Shown piece after piece: positions 34,650 to 45,250 of a stretch of DNA of 64,000 nucleotides. The stretch lies in contig NC_081414.1 in the NCBI RefSeq assembly GCF_030272615.1, positions 665,351,938 to 665,415,937 of the forward strand. The letters run 5' to 3'. The stretch is from Cryptomeria japonica (Eukaryota; Streptophyta; Pinopsida; Cupressales; Cupressaceae). A program made the position numbers and the translations under genes. The notes under the pieces were generated by a model. That model saw only the letters and a list, made by a program, of their open reading frames with translations, searched no databases and was not told the origin of the DNA. Numbering within the stretch: the first letter of the stretch is position 1; the number at the start of each line of letters is the position of its first letter.

Positions 34650-35239
34650 CTAAATTAATTTAGCTTCCTCTTGACGTAGAAAATTACAAAAAATATCATA
34701 AGTTAATTGAGTAGCTAAACTAGGAGCAAGTTGCGCATGAATATTAGTAATAAATTGTTGAAATTGATGAGGAAGACGTTTTTTAAGAATAAGATGAATT
34801 AAGCATATATCAACTAGAGTAACTCCTAAACCAGTTAATTGACCATTAATAGAATCAAACTTTAATAAGAATTCATTCATGGTTTTAAAATCCGTATACC
34901 GAAGATCTTCAAGTTGATCTTGAAGCTGAATTTTTCAAGATTCATTTGAACTATCATAAGTCTTTTTTTAAAAATTTCTCATGCTTCATATGTTTTTGTA
35001 CAATTTCCAATAAGAATATACAATTCAGAAATCATCGAAATACCAATTAAACCAAGTGCTTCCTCATTTTGAGCCTTCCACATGTCTTGGTTGGCTTGAG
35101 GAGCAGTTGAAGCAGACTCAAAGGTTTTATCAGTAGCAACATCCAAAATGTGCTTGAAAAGAAAAAAAAAAGAAATATGTATTTTCCATGAATGATAATT
35201 AGAACTATTTAATTTAATTTCCGGAATTAATGTAGACAT
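34650..35239 (-). pseudogene. Copia-A gag N-terminal (UBN2-like) region
   Basis: Seen: ATG at 35239; the first frame has Leu-Asn-Ser-Ser-Asn-Tyr-His-Ser-Trp-Lys (the NYxxW block) and Trp-Lys-Ala-Gln-Asn-Glu-Glu-Ala-Leu. After a stop and shift at about 34981, the second frame (34880-34650) has Asn-Glu-Phe-Leu-Leu-Lys-Phe-Asp and Leu-Thr-Tyr-Asp-Ile-Phe-x3-Leu-Arg-Gln-Glu-Glu. Known: this is the Copia gag (DUF4219/UBN2 type) that forms the particle. Upstream is a long leader. Confidence 0.8.
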
Positions 35240-36457
35240 AGTTGCAAAATAAAAGATCAGAACAAAAAATACCCCCTTTTTAAATTGAATAATAATTTAC
35301 TATAAAATAAAGTGACAAAAAAAGTTAAAAAACTTTTTATTAAAAAAAACTTTATTTTCAATTCTTTTAATAATAAATTTAAATTAAAATAACTTTTAAT
35401 GTAATTAAATAAACTTTATCTTAAAAAACTTAAACCTTGAATAAAATGGAAAACAAGTTATATCTAAAAATTAAGAAAATAATTTTAAAAAAAATTTTTT
35501 ATTAAAAAAAAATAAGTTTTAATTTTTTAAAACATTCTTAATATCGATAAGAAAATGTTATTTAGGAAAGTTTCAAAAAAACTTTATTTAAAATCTTTAA
35601 AAATATTTTATATGAGAAATTTTGAATAGATAAAATTAAAGAAACTTTTTAGATTATCTCATTTAAAGTTTCAAATCTTGCAAAATTAAAAACTTGCCTT
35701 ATTATTGAAACTACATATCTATGAAAAAACTTTTAAACTGAAAACTTTGCAGAGCTATTACAAATTGTAGAGGTAGAAGAAAACTTTGCAGAGCTATTAC
35801 AAATTATAGAGGCAAAATCCAAAAGTGCATACATTACAAATTATAGAGGCAAAAATATTTTAAACAATATTGAACCCAAAATAAGTTTCATTTAGATTTA
35901 AATTTAATAAAGGATTGAAACAATATTGAAAAATAAAATGATTAGAGCAAAGAGAAATTAAAATAGTTCTTGAATCCGCAAACATAAATAGTTAGAAAAA
36001 AAAATCAATAATAATCTGCAAGTGAAATAAAATGTTAAAACCTGCACAAAATAGAATGATTTAAAACTTTAAAAAATTGAAACAAGTCTTGTAAAATAAA
36101 ATATTAGAACCTGCAAATAAATAGAGAATGTCTTGGCGGCAAGCCTTCCAAAACCAAAACTTAAACAAAAAGAAAAAAAAAACTTTGGCGGCAAGCCTTC
36201 CAAAGCAAACAAATTAAAGAATGCGGGAAAATAAAGAGGTTAGAGTAGAGTTTTGGTGGCAAGCCTTCCAAAACAAAAAAAAAAACTTTAACTAGAATCT
36301 AAATGGATTAATCCTGTAAAACTTAAATCATAACCTGCACAGCCAAATGTTAAAGAACAACCTTCTTCTCTTCTCTAAAAACAATGCCTCCAAGAAAGGT
36401 GAGCTCCACAAAATATTTACCTTCATCAATTTCAACTTGAAACAAGGATTAGAACCT
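35240..36457 (-). other. Copia-A 5' leader, A-rich, with short repeats
   Basis: No coding. Very A-rich on the plus strand. Contains three copies of GGCAAGCCTTCCAAA (about 36137, 36188, 36253) and two to three copies of ATTACAAATT(G/A)TAGAGG (35756-35850). The function of these repeats is unknown. Confidence 0.6.
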
Positions 36458-36469
36458 ACTCTGATACCA
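36458..36469 (-). promoter_or_regulatory. Copia-A primer-binding site (initiator tRNA-Met type)
   Basis: The minus strand reads TGGTATCAGAGT immediately after the LTR end, matching the common TGGTATCAGAGC site with one change. Confidence 0.85.
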
Positions 36470-36901
36470 TGAAAGGAAATACAAGAGCAAGGAAAGAAAA
36501 ACAAAATCCAAGTAAGTTTATTGATGAAGTAAATGTTACCAAGATAAATATAGAAACTTTGGAGCAATCACTCAAATGTGAAGAAGGGGGCACAAGAACT
36601 TTTGAAAAGGGAAAAGAAAAGAAAAACCCCTTGTGTTATTATGAATGAGGCAATGCCTAGAGAGAGAGACAGAAAGAGAGGATTGAAGCTCTTTACAATA
36701 ATGTCATTAAGAAGAAATAAGAGAGAAGACATCTCTTAAATAGAGATGAAGTGAGGAGTTACAAAGTAACTCCCAAATCTATGAATGCCACCATTCATAA
36801 AATGTGTGTGCCATGTGTCCATGTCCTTTTAAGGAGGAAATATAATATTCCTCAATAAAGGAAAATAAAAGAAATAATTTGTCCTCACACATGTACTAGA
36901 G
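36470..36901 (-). repeat. 5' LTR of Copia-A, inner part
   Basis: Homologous to 25412-25905. It stops at TACTAGAG and resumes at about 42269, because element D is inserted in it. Confidence 0.85.
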
Positions 36902-37013
36902 AACACATGATTTGGCACACAGTTTTTGGTAAGGCAATTTTGGCAGATTCTTTTTGGATGACACTTTTTGGATTTTTCTCATGGGTGTTGCCATTAATGT
37001 CAAAGGGGGAGAT
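36902..37013 (+). repeat. Extra copy of element D internal 3' end
   Basis: Matches 41350-41466 by eye with about 12 differences, purine tract included, directly joined to an LTR. Confidence 0.8.
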
Positions 37014-37803
37014 TGTTGGAAAATGCACACTCCAATGAGAAATTGTAGGTGATTGAAGGTTTTGTCATTGATGGCAACCTTGCAATCATATGATACCTGC
37101 AAGACAATTATACCGACATCGGCAATGACAAACTCTACACCGGCACACAGAACACCGGCAGTGAAAGGAAGGATACCGGCACCTAGGTCGACAAGAATTT
37201 TGTTGATAATATATTTTGTAATTAATTGTAAAATCATTGTAAGTCGACATGGCGAGTTGTAATATACTCATATATGTATGAGATCATTGTAGAACATTTT
37301 GTAATAAGGTGATAGGGAAATTATGCAAACCTAATATGTGAATTTTAGGTTAAGGGTTTATGTATGAAGCAGAGCTAAAACCAGTACTGGATCTAGCATA
37401 GCAGATGCTATTTTGAAGCAGTACAAGACATTGGATTATTATAATCCATTTTTGTAAGTCAGTGTGACTTCCTTTTGTAATTGAGTAGTGAGCACTAGGT
37501 ACTTGGTCTTCCTGCATGTGCGGGCCCCTATTATAGTAGTAATATTCCTTTATTGGCCAATAAGTGAATATTGTGGGTCACAAATCCCACTGAGATTTTT
37601 CCCACATCGGGTTTCCTCGTTAAACTACTGTGTTATGGTGTGCTTTTCATGTTGATGTTGTTACTCTTGTTTATTGCATTATTTTTGGTTTACCGGTACA
37701 TTGTATTGACATGCTTTACATGTTTTAATTCAACTAAATTAACAAACAGGTTAGATACCGATTCACCCCTCTCCCCCTCTCAGTATCTTTGGGAATCCTA
37801 ACA
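37014..37803 (+). repeat. 5' LTR of element D
   Basis: TGTTGGAAAATGC...GGGAATCCTAACA, 790 bp, homologous to 41467-42268. Its R/U5-like end resembles the Copia-C LTR (46887-48070) in layout: TGTGGGT, AATCCCA, TTTTTCC, TGTGTTATGGTG in the same order. Confidence 0.9.
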
Positions 37804-37817
37804 ATTGGTATCATAGC
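37804..37817 (+). promoter_or_regulatory. Element D primer-binding site, degenerate initiator-Met type
   Basis: ATTGGTATCATAGC directly after the LTR end; one change from TGGTATCAGAGC. Confidence 0.75.
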
Positions 37818-38878
37818 TTGGTCCTCTATTTTCAGAAGTCTAACAGCTTGAGGAAGATCTTGACATTGGTGGAGATGGAAAACTTGAGAGAACAATTGAA
37901 AACAACTCTTTCAGACTATGATGCAAAAAAGGTGAAGACTATCAAACTTGAAGATGATCTAAAGGTTGCTCAGGATATTATTCAAGTGCTTCAAGAAAAT
38001 CTTACCATTGCAAGAAATAAGAGAAGAGAACTTTGTGAAAAGATGCAGAATGAGAATGATGAAAAGGAAACTCTTAATGATCTGGTAAACAAGCTAAGAC
38101 AAGAGATCAGTACAACACAGATTGAGATGCAGGATATGACTATGAGATTTTGTAAAGAAATTGAAGATAGGAATAGAATGAAGAAGACTTGGCCATAAGA
38201 CTAAATGATGCTGGAAATGAGAACACAAGACTTAGTCATGAAAATGATATGTTGAAGACAAATTTAATGCACACACAAAATGACAGAACTGAACTCATAA
38301 GACAGAAAGGAATCTTGGAAAGTGAACTAACTGCTGCAAATCATCACAAAGAAAAATTTAAGAAAAGCTCAGAAGAACTTGGTGACATGCTGAAGAATCA
38401 GAAACCTAATGGTGATACAAATGGGCTTGACTTTGAAGTTGGTGAAAGCTCCGGTACTGCAAACAATCATGATCATAGAAAACTGGTAAGACAACCTACT
38501 GCTTACAAATTTAATGGCAAATGCTTTAACTGTAACAAGTATGGTCATAGAGGAAATCAGTGTAGATCTAGAAATTATCAGAACACTAATACACCCATCG
38601 ATCAATGTTCTAAATGCAACAAAGTTGGTCATAATTCAAAAAATTGTAGAATGAATGTAAGATGTTATGTTTGTGGAAGATTTGGAAATTTATCTAATGA
38701 ATGCAGAACATATACTAGCATAGGATATGGGAAAGCTATTCAGAAAAACAATGTGACTTGTTATGCCTGTAACAAGATTGGACACATTGCTAAGTTTTGT
38801 AGAAGCAAGACCTCACTGGCAAATAACAAAGGTCCTAGTTTGAAAGGTAAGAAAAAGGTTGAAGAGGTAAAGAAATAA
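37818..38878 (+). pseudogene. Element D gag-like protein: coiled coil plus four CCHC knuckles
   Basis: Seen: frame 37818-38198 is a long Lys/Glu/Leu coiled coil. A one-base shift near 38190 leads into 38189-38878, which continues the coiled coil and then carries four C-x2-C-x4-H-x4-C knuckles (between about 38521 and 38815: CFNC, CSKC, CYVC with a degenerate His, CYAC). It ends in a Lys-rich tail at TAA 38876-38878. Known: CCHC knuckles are the nucleic-acid-binding part of Copia gag; four is more than usual. The N-terminal UBN2-type capsid part is absent. Inference: a truncated gag that might package element RNA with help from a related element. Confidence 0.7.
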
Positions 38879-39284
38879 TTCTCAAAACAATGGATTAGAA
38901 AGTCAGATCAGAATGTTGATGTGAATACTCCTCCACTGGCAAAACATAGTAACACTCCACCGACAGGAGACTCTTCATCTAACTAAAGGAAAATCCTTTG
39001 AAGGTTTAGCAACTAAATGAGAAACATGCTATTATTCCCTCAGTTGATGGTAAGAAGTTGAAATTACTTCTATACCGACAAATAAGTTAAGTCATTACTT
39101 AACCGACAAGCATTAAATGTGGTAGTTGGAGACAATGATATTATAAAGCAAGTGTTTTGGCCCCATTTTTCATTCACCGAGCATTGAAACTTTCGAGAGC
39201 GTGAAAATTTCCAAGTGAAGGCACCCTTAGTGAAGCAATTCATCAAGCAATCATTCCTTAAGGCAGATAAAGGTATTTATAACC
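38879..39284 (+). other. Spacer between gag-like frame and unknown frame in element D
   Basis: No coding; short Pro/Thr-like remnants at its start look like the gag tail. A similar stretch (TGGATTAGAAAG) recurs at about 62820-62835 in Copia-C, on the minus strand. Confidence 0.4.
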
Positions 39285-41241
39285 ATGGCTTCTTCATCTA
39301 CTCCCGAATTCATTGCAAACCCTACTGTTGTTGAAGTAGTTAAGCGCCCTAGACCCATCTTCAAATTGGTTCCCGAAATTGCTAAGAAAGATGATGACAT
39401 AGGTGCATTCTCCCAAATCCCTAAAGGAGTAGTTTATGCTGAAGACCCTAGAATGTATATACATTCTATATAGAGGAATTGGTTGATGATGAAATCAAAA
39501 ACATGTATAAATCTGTAATTTGTGATGAATTCGAAAATGTCAAAACTGAACACAAGATAATAAAAACCCTAGGTTTTATAGAAATTCTTAGTATCCCATA
39601 TTTTCCCAAGGATATCATAAGAATTGTGCTAAGCAGGGTTCATGGTGAATTCTTTTGGTTGAACTCTATTCACAATATTAGTAAGGAAGCTGTCAAAGCT
39701 ATAACAGGGTTACCTTCCACCGGTAACAGACCTGACAAAACCAAGAGAGTCTCAAATGACACAGTGATAGACCTAACTGGTGCAACATTTGACAAGAGAA
39801 ATGATGTAACAGATATCAATGTCAAATTTATCAGTATGATCTTAGGCTACAAAACTACACGTGTAAATAGGTTAAACTCAGTCTCTAGCCTACGCATTAA
39901 AAGTGCCTATGATATGGTAAATGATAGTGCAAGGATAGACATATGTGAATGGCTTAAAGATGAACTGATTGATAATTTGGGAAAGATAAAGAAAGACAAA
40001 AAGGGAACATTCAGATTTAGAAACCTACTTGTTTGTTTGATGTTGTACATAACCAAACAAGTAGCTAGTATTGGTATTAAATTTTTTGGTTTTGATATAC
40101 TGATAGGCAAATAATTGTTAGATTTACTGAACAACATGGGAGAGAATAGGGAAAAGAATATAAATGAGTATTTTTAGAAATTGAAGGCTCGAATGAAAAC
40201 TAGAGTCAGATTGTCACAAGCAATTGTGGACAAATATAAGGATGAAATATGTTTTGTAATAAAGAACGATGAAATTTGGATGGAGGCAGTTATTCCTAGA
40301 ACCATCTAGGTAACTGAAATGGGGTATGAAACTGATGACAACATAATAGAAACTTATGCAAAATCCCTTCTAGAAGCTCCAAAGGAACCTGAAGAAAAAG
40401 TTTTTGGCAGTGCTAAAATAATAGAAAGCCAAATTCAATTAAGAAAAAGGGTTAAGAAGGTTGAGGCAACTGTTAGAAAAGGAACCCGACAAGCAAAATC
40501 TATCAAGGAAGATGTATTAAGACAAACCAGTATTAAGGAGAGTAAACTGGAAGAACTTCAACCGGAAGTTCATCTATCACCGGTTGCAACTTCCTCTAAG
40601 AGTGACATACCGGCTAAATTAAAAATAGTTGAAAGGAAGAGAAAAACTTCACTGGTACCCTCACCTTCTCCTAGAAAAACAAGACAGAAGCAACAAGTAG
40701 TGAGGCCCGCAGCAAAGAAACTGACTCCAAAGAAAAATAAGATGACCCCTAAGAAGAAGACTCAACAAACTATTGCTCCCATTGATAAAATTCTCAATGA
40801 AATAACAGAGTATGGAAAGCTAAAAAACATTAACAAATTATATGACACACTATCGGCTGATGACAAGGAGAAAGTAGAGAATAGTGTAATCTTACACTTA
40901 GATATTTACAAGAAATTTTTTATGCAAGTTGTTGATGAAATACCGGTAGATCTGTATAATAGACTAGAAGCTAGAAGGCTAGCTATTGTTGAGCTTGATA
41001 AGAAAATAAAGATCTGAAATGGAGACTTAGTCCAAAATTGGACTACCTCACCTCCTTGAGAAAATAGATATCTGAGGCATTGGTTCAAGGACAGAAGACA
41101 CCAGAACAACAAATGCAACACCTCACCAGTACAATTCAAAGGACAGAGGCCGCATTAAAGGACAGTGAACGGTTCACTGAGAGCTTGAATCTGGTATTGG
41201 TAGACCTTTTTCAGATTGTAACCAACCGGTTACAGGGATGA
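39285..41241 (+). pseudogene. Element D unknown ~650-codon protein in place of pol
   Basis: Not recognised. Seen: the ATG at 39285 is in an excellent plant start context (AACCATGGCT). Frame 1 runs to about 39465; a shift leads to 39479-41017 with TAA at 40112 and TAG at about 40175 and 40304 (each CAA/CAG plus one C-to-T change); a second shift carries on to TGA 41239-41241. Layout: 60-residue N-terminus; about 230-residue helical domain with many Ile/Lys/Asp; Lys/Ser/Pro/Arg-rich linker (40430-40760); C-terminal helical, Gln/Glu-rich coiled coil. No pol motif. The layout parallels the unknown protein of element E. Confidence 0.6.
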
Positions 41242-41466
41242 AGCTGGAAACCACACTCAGTTGACACTTTGACAACCTTTGTCATTGATGCCAAAGGGGG
41301 AGTAGTGGTAATGAGAAAAATGATTAGCAGAAGACACCATCAGATCAGGGGGAGCACATATGATTTGGCACATAGTTTTTGGTAAGACAATTTTGGTAGA
41401 TTCTTTTTGGACGATACTTTTTGGATTTTTCTCATGAGTGTTGCCATCAATGCCAAAGGGGGAGAT

Positions 41467-42268
41467 TGTTGACAAATGCACACTCCAATGAGAAATTGTA
41501 GGTGATTGAAGGTTTTGTCATTGATGGCAACCTTGCAATCATATGATACCAGCAAGACAATTATACCGGCATCGGTAACGACAAACTCTACATTGGCACA
41601 TAGAACACCGGCAGTGAAAGGAAGGATACTGGTACCCAAGCCGACAAGAATTTTGTTGATAATATATTTTGTGATTAATTGTAAAATCATTGTAAGTCGA
41701 CATGGCGAGTTGTAATATGACTCATATATGTATGAGATCATTGTAGAACATTTTGTAATAAGGTGATATGGAAATTATGCAGACCTAATATGCGAATTTT
41801 AGGTTAAGGGTTTATGTATGAATTAGAGCCAAAACCGGTACTGGATCTGGCATAGCAGATGTTATTTTGAAGCAATACAAGACAATGGATTATTATAATC
41901 CATTTTTGTAAGTCAATGTGACTTCCTTTGTAATTGAGCAGTGAGCTCTAGGCACTTGGCCTTCCTGCATGTACAGGCCCCTATTGTAGCAGTAATATTC
42001 CCTTATTGGCCAGTAAGTGAATATTGTGGGTCACAAATCCCACCAAGGTTTTTCCCACACCGCGTTTCCTTGTTAAACTACTGTGTTATGGTGTGCTTTT
42101 CATGTTGATGTTGTTACTCTTTTTTATTACATTATTTCCGGTTTACCGATACACTATATTGACATGCTTTACATGTTTTAATTCAAGTAAATTAACAAAC
42201 CGGTTAGATACTAATTCACCCCTACCCCCCCCCCCCCCCCCCCTCTCAGTATCTTTGGGAATCCTAAA
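41467..42268 (+). repeat. 3' LTR of element D
   Basis: TGTTGACAAATGC...GGGAATCCTAA, homologous to 37014-37803. Contains a run of 19 C (42225-42243) where the other LTR has five. The end abuts the resumed Copia-A LTR (AAATTACATG). Confidence 0.85.
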
Positions 42269-42352
42269 AAAATTACATGTAGGGATTCTAAAGGAATATC
42301 CTAAACCAAATACAAATAAACCTAAGCCAAGTAAAGATTAAATATTCTAAAA
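42269..42352 (-). repeat. 5' LTR of Copia-A, outer part
   Basis: Homologous to 25906-25990; the terminal TAACA is TAAAA here. Followed by GTGTT, partner of the left target duplication. Confidence 0.8.
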
Positions 42353-42357
42353 GTGTT

Positions 42358-42700
42358 TTTAGTCCTATTTGCATTGATGATTATTTGAGAATCGCCTTCT
42401 ATGGCCAATTTTCTGATATCTAGATCTTTACTTAAGAGTAGTCCTTCTATAAATGCATCCAATTATGCTATATTGTTTGTGACTCTACCAATAGGTCTAG
42501 CTAATTTAGCACCAGATAGACCTATCCCAGTGGTGAAGGATGCATCCAATTCTAGTAGTTCTCGGGTTGCCTTCGGATGCACTATTGAAGTTCAATTTGT
42601 ACAAACTATAGTCCGGTTTAGACCACTTCAATTGTACCCTTAGGTTTTTTCTCTCTTTACCTCCTTTCCCATAGTGTGGTGCATACAATTATTTCCTAAT
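42358..42700 (-). pseudogene. LINE-2 RNase H, N-terminal part
   Basis: Seen: Lys-Leu-Asn-Phe-Asn-Ser-Ala-Ser-Glu-Gly-Asn-Pro (the first catalytic Asp is replaced by Asn), an Ala-x-Leu-Asp-Ala-x3-Glu-Gly-Leu-Leu region, then Ile-Glu-Gly-Asp-Ser-Gln. Copia-A interrupts right after it. Known: RNase H of plant LINE ORF2. Confidence 0.75.
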
Positions 42701-45250
42701 TTTATTATCCCATATAGAAAATGTACAATCTTTTAAGTTCTCATTTCTGACTCTATTATTAGTCGTTTCTACTATAGCTACTTCAATCTTGTTGAATAGG
42801 TTATTTTCTTCCATTTTCTTAGCTTGGAAGATCCTCCTATTTCTTTCTGTCCAAACTTCCCAAACCAAATAGAAGGGGCTAATTTCCAAATTACATTATA
42901 AAGACAGTTTTTGCATATGTTTGGCCAATTTTTCAAAGTGTCCAATAGATTATTGGAAAGTGTTGTCTTCCAATCTTGTTTCTTGCATAGCCACTCCCAA
43001 CATTCTGAGGTTTATGGAAAAAATATTAAAAGATGATTTGTTTTTTCCTCATTTGCTTCACAAAGTACATATTTTGAAGGACCTTCAAACTAATTTTTCT
43101 AAACCAAACTGCAGTTAGAATTATTTTTTGCAATGTCGCCCACAAAAACATTCCTTCTTTAGGTAAACATACTTTGTCCCAACACAAATGAATGGGAATA
43201 TCCATCATTTCCCATTGTTGAGTCTTAATCAATTTCGAATAGCCCTCTTTAACTTTATATTCTCCAAAATTTGAACCTAGCCAAATCAATTTATCCCCTC
43301 CTTTTTTTATAGTGATATGTCTATTTGCCAAGATATCTCTAAGTTATCTTTTTTCTGCCTTAAATACAAGTGTCTAATCCAAGGCCTTCCACCTCCATCC
43401 CCACAAGGGTATTTTGTATAATCCTTTAGATGATAGTCCCAAAGATTTATTAACAAATCTTTGATTCATAGGGTGATGGGGATATTATCCAAAGCTATAT
43501 ACCCACCCCACAAGTCACTCCAAAAGAGAGCCTTGTTACCATTTGTTATATCCCAAGTTATATTATCTGTTATTAGTTTCCTACACTCTAAAATGAAGTT
43601 CCATACCCTTGATCCTTTAGGGGGGTTTGTTGTCCTGAAGATGCTACTAGGGTCTAATCCATTCATGTATTTCTTTTGCAGAATCTTAACCCTTTTTCTG
43701 TTAGGTTCTTTGTACATCTTTCAAACTAATTTTACCCCCAATGCCTTACTTTGCCAACTCAAATTTTTAAGCCCTATACCTCCTGGATCAATTGGTTTAC
43801 ATATTTTATCCCAACTGATTAATGTTGATTTCATTTCTTCTGACACCCCTAACCAATAGAACATCCTCATTTTCTTTGGCACCTTGTGTTAATGGTAAAC
43901 ATAACATCTAATATGTGGGGATTTTAAAGAGGACTAATTTCAACATTATAGCTCTACCAACATTTGATAACCACTTACTTTTCCATGAGTCCATCTTGTG
44001 CTCCATTTTTGTTGAAATGGGATCCCAAAGTTTATTAACCCTACTCCCTTTATCCAAAGGTAATCCCAATTATCTTCAAGGAAACATTCTCTTTTTGAAT
44101 CCTAAAGTTTGACAAATATCTTCCTCACTTTGACTATTTGTATTCATAAAGTATATTTATTATTTGTTTTCCTTAACCATCTGATCTAATCCCTCGGTAT
44201 ACTTGTTTAAAATCATCCTAATGATTTTGCCTCGAACTTGTTCCCTACACCAAAGAGCATTCTTCCATCTACAAATTGTTGGTGGATTATGTTTGCTACT
44301 CCCTCTATTACCTTAATCCCGCTAATTTTACCTTGAATAATTGTGTTACTTACTTCCTTGCCAAATGCTTCTACCACAATAATAAAAAGAAAGGGTGATA
44401 ACAAGTCTCATTGTCTTAGCCCTCTCAAAATGTCAAAATACCCTTCAGGGCATCCGTTAACCAGAATTGGGAACCTGGGACTGGAAACACATCTAAAGAT
44501 TAAGTTTATATATTGTTTAGCAAAGTCGAAGGCTTCCATACACTTACATAAAAATCTCCAATCTACTTTGTCATAAGCCTTTTTAATGTCAAATTTTACA
44601 AGCATGTTGGATTCTAGATTATGTTGGACAGAGTGTATTGTTTCCTACACTATAATCACCCCATCCAAGATGGATCTGTCAGGAACAAATCCTATTTGCT
44701 CTTCCAAAATAATGAAGGGCAAAATTTTTTTAATTCTATTTGCTAATGCTTCAGATAAAACTTTATATATAGTATTGAAATCATCCAATTCCTCCACTTT
44801 GTCTTTTTTAGGGATTAGTGTGATAAAGGTATTATTAATCTCCCTTCATTTTTTGCCTGAGCTTCTCATGTTTTCTACAACCTCCATCATTTGTATTCCT
44901 AGAAAGTGCCAACATTTTTTAAAGAAACTTTTTGGAAAACCATTAGGCCCAAGTGCCTTATCAGGATGTAATTGGTTTAATGCCACTTCTATCTTCATTG
45001 AAGAGAATCTACTAGCAAGCATTTTGTTCTCTTCCTCTGAGATGACTTTAGGTATATTTTCTAGCATTTAATGTTGAGAGTTTAAATCTAAATAGTTCCA
45101 ATTATTTAGTGTGTTCTTAAAGAAAGTAACTATTTCTTGAGCTACCTCTTTATAGTATTCCACTAAATTACCCCTAACCCCTTTTATTCTATAGATTCTG
45201 TTAATGTTTCTTCTCTGCTTGGTGCTATTATGGAAAAATCTTGAGTTTCT
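42701..45250 (-). pseudogene. LINE-2 reverse transcriptase and zf-RVT region
   Basis: Seen: His-Pro-Asp-Lys-Ala-Leu-Gly-Pro-Asn-Gly-Phe (about 44950), Phe-Ile-Thr-Leu-Ile-Pro-Lys-Lys-Asp, Lys-Phe-Asp-Ile-Lys-Lys-Ala-Tyr-Asp-Lys-Val-Asp-Trp (44565-44605), Leu-Ser-Pro-Phe-Leu-Phe, the catalytic position as Phe-Val-Asp-Gly (44252-44276, second Asp lost), and a Val-Cys-Leu-Pro-Lys-Glu-Gly-x-Phe-Leu-Trp zinc-region block (43130-43190). The HPISLCN block is missing (small deletion near 44790). Catalytically dead. Confidence 0.8.

Larger units (their letters stand above)
36902..42268 (+). mobile_element. Element D: non-autonomous Copia-like element with gag and an unknown sense frame, in a partial tandem arrangement
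   Basis: Seen: LTRs 37014-37803 and 41467-42268, a primer site after the first and a purine tract (AAAGGGGGAGAT) before the second. Internal 3.66 kb codes a gag-like CCHC protein and an unknown protein; no protease, integrase, RT or RNase H is found. In front of the first LTR, 36902-37013 repeats the last 110 bases of the internal region (41350-41466), so the order is [internal end]-LTR-internal-LTR. It sits inside the 5' LTR of Copia-A without a clear target duplication. Inference: what remains of a tandem or recombined double element. Confidence 0.75.
25412..42352 (-). mobile_element. Copia-A: Ty1/copia LTR retrotransposon, minus strand, with three nested insertions
   Basis: Seen: LTRs at 25412-25990 (3') and 36470-36901 plus about 42269-42352 (5', split), an initiator-Met-type primer site, gag, protease, integrase, RT and RNase H in Copia order on the minus strand, and a near-perfect 5-bp target duplication. 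Insertions are a solo LTR (26552-27445), element B (29976-34263) and element D (about 36902-42268). Frames carry stops and shifts. Inference: it inserted into LINE-2 and later served as the target of the other three. Confidence 0.85.

Noticed and set aside
34356-34658. Ile-rich hydrophobic frame on plus and its minus partner.
   Set aside because: Shadows of the Asn-rich gag region and its (ATT)n repeat.
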